Notes under the pieces: generated by a model | Database searches by the model: none | The model's input: only the letters and a program-made list of their open reading frames with translations | What the model was told of the DNA's origin: nothing | Position numbers and translations under genes: made by a program | Part shown: piece by piece, positions 12,796-24,169 of the stretch | Numbering within the stretch: the stretch's first letter is position 1 | How the letters are laid out: the number at the start of each line of letters is the position of its first letter | DNA from: Cycas panzhihuaensis | Taxonomy: Eukaryota > Cycadophyta | Direction of reading: 5' to 3' | Length of the DNA: 64,000 nt | NCBI GenBank assembly: GCA_023213395.1 | Contig: CM041465.1 | Coordinates: forward strand, 171,065,741-171,129,740

Positions 12796-13676
12796 TGTTG
12801 GCTTTTATAATATAGAAAAAGAAGGTCTTCATCATGTTCCCCTTTTGATGGAGACTTCTTTTATCTTTAACAAATCTCTCAGGTTTATAAACTTGACTTC
12901 AGTCAAAGACTTGGTAAGTATATCAGCAACTTGTACATCCGTATGACAATAAGACAAATGAACAATATTATCAGTAACAAGATTACGAATAAAATGCTAA
13001 TGTAATTCTATGTGTTTCATTCTAGAATGTGCAACAGGATTTGTAGTAATAACAATAACACCTTGATTATCAACTTTAAGTTCTATAGAAGAGTTAGGAG
13101 ACATACCAATTTCATTTATGAGAGATTTGAGCCAAAGTGCTTCTTTACTGGCTTCAACAAGTGCTCGATATTCAGCTTCAGTCATTGATAAGGCTAGTGC
13201 CTACATTTTTTTACTAGACTAAGTAATGGGTGAAGAATCTAGAAAAAATATATAATCTGATGTAGATTATGATCATTTGTGTCGCTTGTCCAATTTGAAT
13301 AAGTATATCTAATTAAGGTTAAAGTTTTATTACAAGAATGATAAGTTAGTCCATAAAAAATAGTGTTTTTAAGATATCGAAGTATATGTTTAGTAGCTTT
13401 CTAATGTGATTCATATGGCTTTTGCATATAGCGTAAACATAAAGCAAGAACATAAGATATATCAGGGTGGGTATGAGTTAAATAAATAAGGCTATCAATA
13501 AGTTGCCTATATAAGGTTAGATCACACAAAGGTGTGGAACAATCAGTAGATAGTTTTACTCCTAATTGTAAAGGATTAGAGATGGGTTTAGCATTTTCTA
13601 TGTTAAACTATTTAATTAAGTCTAAAATATATTTTAATTAGGATATAGTTATTTTTTAATCATGTTGATAAATTTA
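12796..13676 (-). pseudogene. Copia B pol, RT C-terminus and RNase H (degenerate)
   Basis: Continues the B pol frame after the gypsy C insertion. Minus-strand translation gives a KYI.DLIK-like stretch near 13630, LYRQLIDSLIYLTHTHPDISY (about 13530-13470) and KATKHILRYLK (about 13405-13370). An intact RNase H stretch follows at 13185-12997 (MTEAEYRALVEASKEALWLK, then DNQG.I), the Glu and Asp positions typical of copia RNase H. After that come HFIRNLV and QVADILTKSL near 12990-12910. RNase H removes RNA from the RNA:DNA hybrid. Multiple stops make it inactive. Confidence 0.88.
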
Positions 13677-13681
13677 TAATC
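13677..13681. repeat. TSD of gypsy C (TAATC), left copy
   Basis: TAATC here matches TAATC at 41108-41112 and lies exactly where the copia B RT reading is interrupted (after HYFLGL). Confidence 0.85.
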
Positions 13682-13958
13682 TAGAGTCACGTCTGCGGGA
13701 TGGTCACTATACTTAGTAGGGGTTAAGGTAGTCAATGACCAATACTGGAATGTGAATAGGATCCTATAAGCGGAAGAGAACACCACATAGGACATATATG
13801 CGCCAGTGCGTGAGTTTAGGACCCACGAATGGTGCCTAACTTCCTCAGAGTAGCTTTCGCTTTTGGTTTTGAGGGGTGAGATACACCTAGAGGTATGTCG
13901 GGTAATCCCAAAGGATGAGGTCCTCCTACCCTTGGATGGCCAGAAGGGAGGAGGACGT
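13682..13958 (-). repeat. 3' LTR of gypsy C, distal part
   Basis: Final ~277 bp of the LTR in sense orientation, interrupted by element A. It is co-linear with 38250-38510 of the 5' LTR and has about 12% mismatch by hand count over some 258 bp. The terminal bases read TA rather than TG on the plus strand, a one-base change from the family end. Confidence 0.88.
13954..13958. repeat. TSD of gypsy A, left copy (GACGT)
   Basis: GACGT here versus GACGC at 30700-30704: four of five bases agree, the fifth is a C/T change. Deleting A plus one copy restores the C LTR, as judged from its partner at about 38490-38530. Confidence 0.8.
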
Positions 13959-16686
13959 TGTTTCCTAACTACTGGGAATGGATACAGAGAGGTCGACTTA
14001 GGTAAGTGCAAGTATGTTTCTCACTTTACTTTTGCTTCTTGTGAGGAGTACTTGCTTGCATGCTACATGTTTTTCGTAGATGGTTTGCACCATCTACACC
14101 TCTTTAGCCTATGACGACTATAGTGGGGGTACACTTCTAGCAAGTGTGGCACTTCGGTGGCTGCATCACTTCCCGCAATCTTCCCTACTCCCCTTCAGGC
14201 ATATTTGACTTATGTGATGATTATTTATTATGTTGTTTTATCACCACTTAGTCTCCTTGAGCCCCTTGATTACTTTTTGTGGTTCTTGGTCCTTTGTTTA
14301 CCCTGGCGGTGGGCTGCCCCTGCCTCCTCGTGCTCGCCTGCACAGCTAGCTATTTGGGCCAGTTTGGCCCTCTGGCACCGCACCGTGGCAGAGTTCGTGG
14401 TATAGCGGTATTTATTGCAGATCGCGATTTGTCTGCGATGGTCGTTATAAACTATTTTTTAAACCCGTCGTGGCAATTCTCACATTTATTACAGAATTGC
14501 CACATGTCCTTCGACCCACCACAGCACCAACCGAGCCCTAATTGCTCGATTAGGATTGGGGCTGAGTATTTAAGCTCTTCTTAAGTCATTTTTTAGATAT
14601 TTTGGCTCTCTTTCAAAGGAACACTAAGGAAATTTGCCCTGCTCTCTGCTCTTCCGGTCTCATCATCTCGGGATATGCAACTTCTCGTCTATGCCCAACC
14701 CTCCGTAGGCCTCGCTGTGACATCCTCACAGCCCATTGCACGCCCTAGAGGGGGCATTCTTGAGGAGTTTTCAGGGTCTCTTTGCCTAGGCAAGCACCGA
14801 GTTATTTCAGAAGCGGGATTTCTCTCAGCTGCCTCAGTAGGGGCCCTATACCTGCTGTATCTCAGCCTTCTTCATAGGTTTTCAGCTTCTTCTCAGTAGG
14901 TTCTTATAGAGGCCAACACCTCCTCACTTTCCTTGAGGTATTTGTTGGTTTGAAGCTCTTTTCTTGCTTAGTTCATGCCTAGCTTTGTGCATGCTTGTTG
15001 CTAGATCCCTTTTCTTAGTTTTTAGAGCTTGTCTCTTGATTTGCTGCAGCTATTTCTCTAATGTTTGAGGCTCATCTCCTACGTTTCACACCCAAGACAG
15101 TGGTATAAGAGGATTTCATAGGGTTTGGAATAGAGCTGGGTGGATTCTGTACCACCCTTGTGCTCCCAAGAGGCTTCCGCCCTCCAAACCCTCCTCTTTT
15201 GCCCTCGTGTTATCCCTAGAGTGGGCAAGGGATTAGGGGATCATTTCTAGCGGCTGAAACTAGCGTTTGCACCTGTTGCAATGCTGGTTTGCAGGCATGT
15301 TTCTCCCATCTGGGCAACACATAAGCCCTAGAGGCTCCTTCTAGCTCAACTCCTCTCTCAACGGCCCAATTTGCTCCCTATAGCACTCTAGTCCATTGCG
15401 GACTTCCTTGAGCTCCCTTTGTACTTTTGTTACCCCTGTTTACAACAAGTGTTTTGCAGCCATCCTCTCACAGCCCCATGGCTCCTTGAAGGAGAGTAGG
15501 GTTACCCTTTGCGGGAAGTGGGTCACTCTGAGGCTCACCTATTTACATACCTTTCATTTGGGTATTTTTAGACTACAGTCTATCACTATAAACTTGTGAT
15601 TGGTGAGTACTTACATGTATGTATAGAGATTTAGCTTTCGGCATATGTATATATATGTTTTAGTGCTCTTCCTCATATTGGTAGCCTCCTTTCTCTGGAA
15701 GGGAATCTTTGTATTCACTTGTAGGTAAAAGGAGAATGCGAGGAACTTCTCCTCCCTTCTTTCTCCCAGGTAAGTGAATCTATTTACATTTTGTCGTAGC
15801 ATTCTATTTTCGCTACCGCATTCCTTTTCATTTCCAGCATTTTATTGTTACTTTCTAAGGAAAGTAAGGAAGCCCATGCTCTACCCCATCGCAACTTTTC
15901 GCTGCTTGTTTCATGGAACGACTTGGAGTGTCTAGTGGGAGCATCACCGCCTCAACCATGCCTTTATCCCGGGTATGTGACCTTACTTTGCTTCACTCTT
16001 TACATTTTGAAAAGGTTGCACGGTAGTAATTTAGAGAACATAAAGGAAAAAGAGAAATCAACCTCTTTTGTTTGCATGTTATATGTTGCACTTTACATAC
16101 CATACCCATTTAGGAAAAGGACTCCTAAGAATTGTTCCTTAGCCTTTTCCCTTAGCTCGTAAACCTTATCCTCGTCCCCTTGGCTTGTTCTGTTTGATTC
16201 AGTTTGCTTGCACACACCCTAGCACTCTCACTTCCTTTGGTTGTACCCTCAAGGGGGGATTTTGGGGCGATTGATTGCTCCCACCCCCTTCCTCTTTCCT
16301 TGGCTCTATTTGCCTAGCCTAATAACCAAGGAGGTCTCAGCCGTGCCATAGGCTATTCGCCTACCTTGCTTTTGGTTGTTTCCCTCCACCATAGGGAAAC
16401 CTTCGGGGATTCTTTTCCTCCCCTTCCGGCCATCTAAGGGTGGGAGGACTTTCCTCTGAAGCCTATCTAGGCTACCTTGTTGCCTTCCCTTTTCCTAGTT
16501 GAAGTAGGGAACCACCCTTAGGTAGTTGGGTATCATCCACAGGTCCTGAACTCGTGCTCCGACGTATGGGGCGCCCTGCATGGTACTCACCTTGCTCGTA
16601 GGATTCTATCTATACCCTCTATACCGTTATTGATCATCCTCGTTATTCCTACTTAGCTAGGCGGTTATCTCGTAGACGTGCATCCA
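13959..16686 (+). repeat. 5' LTR of gypsy A
   Basis: 2728 bp, TGTTTCC...GCATCCA. Co-linear with 27963-30699. Over the first ~208 bp I count roughly 20 differences by hand (about 10%). The 3' LTR lacks about 28 bp present here near 16350-16380. Only short open frames occur and none is conserved. Confidence 0.92.
14567..14574 (+). promoter_or_regulatory. Putative TATA box in the A 5' LTR
   Basis: TATTTAAG in a GC-richer setting (GGGGCTGAG before, CTCTTC after), with the equivalent at 28600-28607 in the 3' LTR. It lies about 610 bp into the LTR, a plausible U3/R boundary. Inference from sequence only. Confidence 0.4.
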
Positions 16687-16687
16687 C

Positions 16688-16709
16688 TGATGACCATACT
16701 GGGGACTTG
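16688..16709 (+). promoter_or_regulatory. Primer-binding region of gypsy A
   Basis: Begins one base after the LTR end. TGATGACCATACTGGGGACTTG resembles the Tat/Ogre-type site (TGG.GAC..CACTGGGGAC, from memory). I do not assign the tRNA. Confidence 0.5.
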
Positions 16710-16853
16710 CCAGTAAGGGAGCTAGTCTTCATCCCTTCCTATTGGTATTGCTACCTTCTAGTGGTTCCTTTCACTTTATCTCCTTCGTTGGGCAATCCCC
16801 AACGTGCACTCTTTGTGGCTCTTTCCTTCTTCTAAAGTGTTGGCAAGCCTTGT

Positions 16854-19350
16854 ATGGGACACTTCTCTCGTCACCTACGTGGCTCGCCTCTATTGTTAGA
16901 AGATTCCAGGTATCGTCCTCTTCCATTGTCAGATTCTGATTCGACCATAGAAGGATACCCTTCCAATTGGGCCTATCACGCCTTTACCTTGGGAACTCAT
17001 GAGTTCCCCGCATCCATTCCAGGACCACCCAAGAGGGTGACGATCCTATCTACTACCCGGGTGATCAACATCACCCCCTTGACATCCATCTTTCTACCCA
17101 TGCGGTAGAAGACCCCTCTTCTCTTGAGGTGCACCACCCTATTGGAGATTCTTATGAGGAGCACCCTAAGGGGTCTACGTCATTTGAGGTCCCCTCCACC
17201 TCTTATGATCACGTAGATACCCCTCCCACTAACGTGGTTGAAGCTATTAGCGAGTGCTTTTGAGTAGCTCGTCTTCAATCATGCCCCAGGTGGTTTGAAG
17301 ATGTTTTGCGTGGTGGAGCATCTTCTTCATCTGCTTCTTTACCACCTTCTTCATCCGTACTTGCTCCTCCTACTATGAGTAACCCTTTCGTTCCTACGCA
17401 TTCGTCTCATTCCATTCCTACACCAACCTTGGGGACGATGTTGCGCCTTCTATCCCTTGTTATGGTCCTAGTTCTTCAAGACCCTCTCGTGGTATGTCTT
17501 TCCCTCAGTTGGGGGTTAGCATACCCTTTCCTAGTCAAGCTAATGTGCCATCCCTTAATGTGGCACGTACGTTCCCTAGTAGGCTTATAGGTCCTACTAG
17601 CTCTTTAGCCGCTAGTCATGTAGGACCCGCTCCCGCATATCCCCAAAACCAACCTAGTGGTTCTTCTCTTTACATACCCCCAGGTTATATCTCTCAACCT
17701 TAGGGGCAGGGTAAAGGGAACAACATTCTAGCTTATGGTGTGGATCCACTACATCCATATAGGGTTGCATCACCTACGGGTGGCCCATATGGACAAAACC
17801 CGGTTCCACACCCTCTTCTTTCACCATTTAGTGTAGCCTCTTACGCTACGCCTTCGTAAGGGAACCTAGCTTCCTTTCAAGATGCTTATCCCTAAGTCTC
17901 TTTCCAGTAAAGGGTGCTTCTACAAGGAGGGATGGGTTTACCACCCCCATTCGTTCCTTGCTCATTACCGTTTGTCGATCCTATGGCCCATGCAAGGGCG
18001 CGTCCCTTTATGGACTATCGATTGATGCCATTATCCATTGAGGTGCTAAGGACCAACTTATCGCCTCATCCTCCCGAAGTTCCTAAATTCAACGGAACTT
18101 CCTCGTAGGACCCAGCGAAGCACGTCCGTAGTTTTTCTATGGCATGTATTGATTACTGGGCCTACGACCACATCTTGATGAAATTATTCTCTCGATCTTT
18201 ACAAAACGATGCCCTTAAGTGGTTTTATCACCTTCCCGCTTATTCCATTTTCTCATTCCAGTAACTTGTGGACGAGTTTATCAATTATTTTGATGTCGCT
18301 CGCCCATTTGAAAGTGGAATAAAATCTCTTCTATCGCTTAAGCAAGGTCACGATGAGATGAATCGTGACTTTATGCAACGATTCCATGACCTTCTTCATT
18401 CCACTAAGGCCACGTTACCCGAGGAATTGAAGAGGGACCTTTTCATTAATGCACTTCGTCCCGAAGTACATGTGGAAGTCCTTAAGTGGGGCTAACTACA
18501 TGCGACTCCATGATTGCAAAGTGCTTAGTACTTGAGGCTATTGAGATCCAGGCCAAACTCAAGAAGCCTCTCAAGCCCTCACAGTGACATGAGGTACCAC
18601 CCCTAACTAAAGATACTAAACCACAACAATCTTCTAGGTCTTCTTCTCATCTAACTGAGAAGACCCTAGATCTGCTTACATCCGCTATACATTTATTTGA
18701 ACATACGATAAAGAAACTTAAGTTATAAGCTCCTTCATCTGCAACTTCTAATAAACAAATTTAGCAAGCTACCCAAGCTTCCCTCCCTAGGAACAATAAC
18801 GCCCAGTCCTATCAAGCGAGGACGATAGATTCTTCACTTGAGAAGAAGTGGTATTCCATTCATGCGGAGTGCTTCCATGATGACTCATGTTGTAGGGCCC
18901 AACATCCCAAGGATGCCCCTTGACGTGACTCCTCCTCTAAACGGGCCTCAAGGCCTAATCTAGACCAATCAGTCTATAAGGATCCGTTCCCCAAACATGG
19001 AGAATGTGATCACAACACTCAACCCAAAAACAATCGAAACCGGGGAAGATCACTGAATTCCCGTCCTTCTCGCAATAAAGGGAAGGGTGCCCGAGATTCA
19101 TCTTCTTCTTGGCATTCCCCTAACCAACGCACTCCTTCACCTTCGCAGTCCCGGAATAAGGGAAAGAAGGTGATCCAAATGCTTGAGGCTACTCCTCTGT
19201 ATGCCTTTACTCGGTCTCAAGCCGCCAAAGAAATAGCTGGTGCTTTTTCTTCTACCCCTTCCAATCCTCTTCCAGGGAACCCTCCTCTGGAAGTGCCTCT
19301 TTTTCCCAAGGCCATTCCCGTGCATCCTGGTCATTACAATTTTTGAAGGG
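16854..19350 (+). pseudogene. Gypsy A gag (degenerate)
   Basis: Starts downstream of the primer site. An N-terminal Pro/Ser-rich part (to about 17900) is followed by the capsid-like gag domain at about 18070-18500: PPEVPKFNGTSS, ALKWFYHLP, VDEFINYFD, then LSLKQGHDEMNRDFMQRFH and LPEELKRDLFINALRP. This is the Retrotrans_gag pattern. A W..H.ECFHDD.CCRAQ motif (about 18845-18900) resembles the Tat-type zinc-binding tail. Gag would form the particle that packages element RNA. Frameshifts (e.g. near 17440) and several TAG/TAA stops interrupt it, many where Gln is expected. Confidence 0.85.
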
Positions 19351-20960
19351 CACTTACCCAACCTACTACGAAGGGTAAGCCTTTCTCCATCGTTGACGAA
19401 CTCCATACCATCAATGTGGGAATATCCTTGATGGATGTTTTGAGGAGTTGTCCCAAGCAACAAGCCCTCCTTTTGGAAGCTTTAGGGTCGAATGACGTGC
19501 CCATCCACGCTTTGGGTGTCACCTAAAGCCATGAGCCTGTTATTTCTTTTGATACTAAAGACCTTCCTACCGTGTGTGAAAGGGAACGTCAGTGGAACTT
19601 CCCATTTACTATTACCATTGATACACCTGACTGTACCCTGCGAAGGACTGTTGTCGACAATAATTCTCCCGTGAATGCCATGCCCTTGTGTGTTATACAA
19701 GAGCTAGGTATTTCTGCCTTGGAACCTATTCCATGGTGATGCTAAGGCTATGACGGTAGTGAAAAGACCCCATTGGGATCTGTTGCGATGCCGCTCACTC
19801 TCGAGGGTAAGACTATCATCACTGACGTTGTAGTCCTCGACGTTGACGTCGACTACAACCTCCTCATGGGTCGACCATGGCTTGACCAGATGGGAAGCAT
19901 GTGTTCAACCCTCTGGGGGTAACTTAAATTTGTCCATGATAGATGGATGAGGGTTATTTCTCGTGAACACCCACTTACTAAACAAGCTCGCCTTATCAAT
20001 CAAGCGAGCTAAGGCCCTTCTGCTTACACCTTAGGTTGCTCCATTGGCATACCTAATCCATCTCACATCGAAGAAGACCCCACATCTTCTTCTCCTAGTC
20101 TCACGTGCTTCACTCCTATTAGTGTTGGGAGCTACGGGTACCTCGCCTCATTTAGTGATGATGAGTCTCACGACGAGGATGAGGATTGCCTTCACCCAGT
20201 TTCTTTCCTTCGTACTGGTAGGATGCACTTATCCCGTTCTAGGTCCCCATCTAGAATTGCTTTCGTTTGTGACACTAGTCACTCTTCTGTGTCACATGTC
20301 ATCGCTCATATTGACTCATCCACCATTGGGTCTTCCTCTTCATCACCTGCCACAGGTGATGGCTTCAAGGAACTCCCTTTCACTCCTTTCGAGGAGCCCC
20401 TTCGAGAGTCTCTCCTGGAGTTTCCTGAGGAGGTTGGACAACCTGACGACCATCACAGTCCCGTCATCCCCACTTCCTCCAGCCCTTCATCTATTCAAAG
20501 TAAGGTCATCCATGGGGTGGATTACTTTGAAGATGATGAAGCCCTACTTGAGCACTTAACGGGCTCCGCACCCGGCTTTCCTTCTGGTCACCATAGGCTT
20601 GGCCATCAGAAGATTCTCGCGATTGGGTCCACAGTCATTGACCCAATCCCATCCCCTATTCCACCCCTTCCCATTGATCTTGACCCTCTCCATTTCAAGG
20701 AGGGGAATGCCATGTGCATGGGGGCAACCCAAGACATAGTCTTAGCCCCTAGCAAGGTCATTAAGGTCGGGATGGAATGCTCTCCTAATGAGGTAAGGGA
20801 GTATTCCCTTTTGTTCCAGGAGTTCCAGGATGTCTTTGCATGTGATTATTCTGACAAAAAGGGAATTGACCCCCCCATTGTCACTCATAATCTCACCACC
20901 ATTCCCCGCACTGCCTCCGTATCGAGCAGTGTCCTCTTCACCCTAAGCTCTCGGTCACCG
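19351..20960 (+). pseudogene. Gypsy A protease and acidic linker (degenerate)
   Basis: A retropepsin-like domain lies at about 19560-19930. The active-site loop reads VVDNNSPVNAMPL where a D-G-S or D-N-G-S type loop is normal, so the Asp remains but the Gly is lost. Further on, VVVLDVDVDYNLLMGRPWL is the conserved gypsy protease C-terminal motif. A long Ser/Pro/Asp-rich linker follows (20220-20900), ending in EYSLLFQEFQDVFACDY, the usual approach to gypsy RT. The protease would cleave the Gag-Pol polyprotein. In-frame stops at several points. Confidence 0.8.
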
Positions 20961-22310
20961 TTAAGATGGAGGTTGAGAAGCTGTTAGATGCTGGACTTAT
21001 CACTTCTATCGATTACTCCAAGTGGGTATTCAACATCATTCCCATTGCTAAAAAGAATGGGACCATCCACATATGCGTCAATTTCTGTGATATCAACAAC
21101 GCTTATCCTAAGGACAACTTTCCACTCCCTTTTATCAATCAAATCATCAATCGAACTGCCGAATTTAAAGTTATATCCCTGATGGGCAGATTCCTTGGTT
21201 ACAACCAGTTACAAATTCCTCTTGAAGACCATCATAAGATAGCCTTCACCACTCCATGGGGTACTTTCGCCTACAAGGCGATGCCTTTCAAACTTAAGAA
21301 TGCGGGAGCCACATACCATAGGGCTATGCATTTTATTTTCCATGACCTCATCGATAACACATTAGAGGTCTTTATGGATGACATGATGGGTCTCTCACGT
21401 GTTAGGCCCATCATCCTTTCAACTTGCAGGCTATCTTCACGTGATGTCATAAGTATCACGTTAGCCTAAACCCACTCAAGTGTGTGTTTGCCATCACTTC
21501 GGGCAAACTCCTTGGATTTCTTATGTCAAAATAAGGAATCCAGATTAACCCTAATAAGGTCAAGGTAATCTTTGATATGCTGCCTCCTAGGACCCAGTGA
21601 CAGATCAAGTCATTTCTAGGTAGGCTTGGTTTCCTCAGGTGCTTCCTGGCAGACTTCGCCATAAGCGCCAAACCCTTAACCAACCTGTTGAAGAAGGAAG
21701 CCCCATTTGTTTGGTCTGATAAGGCCCAACAAGCCTTTGAAGGACTCAAGGAAGCCCTCGCTTCTACTCCTACATTGGTACCCCCTTATTTTGATAGGCC
21801 CTTCAATCTTTATACCTCGGTGACTGACGAGTCCCTGGGCACTATGTTGGCTCAGGAGGATGACTCAGGGGTCGAAAGATCCATTTATTTCATCAATCAC
21901 ACTCTCATAACTACTGAACTTAACTACTCTCCGACTGAGAAGGAATGTCTCTCCTTGGTCTATAGGACCAAGAAGTTCAGACATTACTTGCTTAGTAACA
22001 CCACCAAGGTGATTGTCCAATCCGATCCCTTGCACTTCTTACTTACTCGTTCGGACTTGACCGGTAGGACTATTCATTGAGTTGTCCTACTCCAAGAGTT
22101 CGACCTTCAAATCATTAATAGGAAGTCAAAGAAGGGAATGATAGTGGCAGAGCAACTAGCTGACGCCCCCATTCCCAATATGTACGACGTTCTCGTTGAT
22201 GATTCTCTCCCTAACGAGTCTATCCTGACCATCCAGGGCACCTCTCCTCATCTACTCGCTGACAGCGAGTGGTATGGTGACATTATGCAGTATCTCAATC
22301 AGTAACAATA
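20961..22310 (+). pseudogene. Gypsy A reverse transcriptase and RNase H (degenerate)
   Basis: RT begins VEKLLDAGLITSIDYSKWV (20966). Motifs: KKNGTIHICVNFCDINNAYPKD, then LMGRFLGYNQ where L.D.FSGYNQ is normal (first catalytic Asp replaced by Gly), IAFTTPWGTFAYKAMPF, and FMDDMM for the Y.DD box. After a frameshift near 21400: GKLLGFLMSK, QIKSFLGRLGFLR and FADFAISAKPL. The RNase H part (21688-22080) has KKEAPFVWSDKAQQAFEGLK, TSVTDESLG where the first Asp is usually in D.S, INHTLITTELNYSPTEKECL, and KVIVQSDPLHFLL. The lost RT Asp alone would abolish polymerase activity. Confidence 0.9.
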
Positions 22311-23503
22311 CCGCCCTGAAACCAGCAACAAAGTCAGGTCGTGCATCCGCGCCACTACCAGACAATACTTCCTTGTAGAGGAAGTGTTGTACAAAAGATC
22401 CTTTGATGGGATCCTTCGTACCGCTCGGATGAAGGCACTGATACTGTGAATGCCATCATGGAATTTGTGGGGGCCACTTTGGGGGCCAATCCATGGCCCA
22501 AAGGATCCTTCACATGGGCTATTATTGGCCGTCCCTTTTCAAGGATGCCCATGCCTACGCCCTGAGATGTCGACGATGCCAAGAGCATGCCAACATCTCT
22601 CACGTGGCTTCCGAGGCCCTCCATCCTATCATATCTCCACGGCCCTTTGCTTAATGGGGTTTAGACCTCATTGGTGCCATATCATCACCTTCTTCGTCGC
22701 AGCACAAGTACATCTTGACTGCCATGGAATATTTTACAAAATGGGTAAAGGCAATCCCTTTGTTTACTACGCCTAGCAAGATAATAGCCACCTTCGTCTA
22801 CCAACACATCATTTGCTGCTTCGGGATTCCAGACGTCTTGATCACAAACAATGGAACCCCCTTTTATAACAAGGAGATGGATGAGCTTTACGAGAAGTTC
22901 AAGATTTCTCATAAGACCTCGTCTCCTTATTACCCTCAAGCAAACGGACAAGTTGAATCATTCAACAAAACCCTTATTAACATTCTAAAGAAAACCGTCG
23001 CGCAATCTCAAAGAGATTGGCATCTTCAGCTCCGTTCCGTCTTGTGGGCCTATCATGCTTCTATCTGTATGGCTACTAGAATGACACCATTCTCCTTAGT
23101 CTAAGGAACTGAGGTAGTACTCCCATTGGAAATGGAGATCCCCTCTCTACGAGTCTCCCTTAGAGGTCTTATCGATGAGGAGTCTATCCGTTAGGCTCAC
23201 CTCTTAGACCTTAAGGCTCTGGACGAGAGACGTTTAGTGGATTACCAAGAAAACCTCGCTTTGAAAGCCTGCTCACAAAGGACTTACGACAAACATCTTC
23301 GTACCCATCCTTTATACCCTAGGGACTACGTCCTTAAGCTAGAATATCTCCACGACTACCTAACCAAATTTGGGCCTAAATGGATTGGTCCCTTCGTCGT
23401 TCTCGAGAGCCCCGATAACGACACTTATAGGATCGCCACCTTAGAAGGCCTAGAATTTGAGAAGGCAGTCAATGCAAAATTCCTCAAGAAATTTTATGCA
23501 TGA
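22311..23503 (+). pseudogene. Gypsy A integrase with GPF/GPY module (degenerate)
   Basis: An HHCC-type zinc finger at about 22450-22610 (CGGHFG, HMGYYWPSLFKDAHAY, CRRCQ). The catalytic core reads WGLDLIGA (first Asp kept), TNNGTPF where TDNGTPF is normal (second Asp replaced by Asn), then SPYYPQANGQVESFNK (Glu kept). The C-terminal module has KFGPKWIGPFVV and TYRIATLEG, and ends KFLKKFYA with a TGA at 23501-23503. Integrase would insert the cDNA. The missing Asp and a frame break around 22440-22700 make it inactive. Element C keeps only the last ~60 codons of this region. Confidence 0.88.
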
Positions 23504-24169
23504 TCCTCTTGGCAATCCCTTCTCCACGCTCTGAAATAAGTATAAACTACCACCCTAAGCTTGTTCGCATTCCCCTTAGCCTTAGGTGGAATTGATAGCT
23601 TAGGTCCTCATTCTTTTTAGTTCCTTTTATAGGACCCTTGTTCCCTCTTTCTTGGGAACCTTGCCTCCCTATTTAGCCATCCCCCAATTAGGGTGACTCT
23701 TGGGGTGTCGTCACTCCCTCCCATCGCTATTTCCTTTGCATATCCCACTATGCTCCCATGTGGACATGCATGTCACCCTGTCTCTTAGCCTCGCTTGTAT
23801 CCATCGCTGCTACTCATGGTGATCGTGTGCGTCCCCTCTAGAGATATGGTCCTACATGAAAGGAAATATGTGTCTAGCTTGTAATGAATAACACATCACA
23901 TCCACATCAAAAATAAACATAACTCTAGCTATGCGATAGTCAAAACATCACCTGCTACATCATCATACATCCATGCATACTCACACTCACATATATATAC
24001 TCTCATATGTATACACCAAGACCAAAACATCATAAATATACATATCTATTGTGCACCCATTGCAATGTATACCACAAACACCATCTCATGCGTCAAATGG
24101 GATACCAATCACCCCATCTATATATACAAAATCAATCCTCATAGCATACAAATGATGGTATATCATCCA
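23504..24169. other. Spacer between integrase and the antisense PMD gene
   Basis: No domain on either strand. Includes AT-rich stretches near 23880-24170. The matching spacer in C is about 37300-38070. Confidence 0.6.

Noticed and set aside
19137-19700. Minus-strand open frames within gypsy A gag-protease
   Set aside because: Shadows of the plus-strand gag-protease region, without domains.
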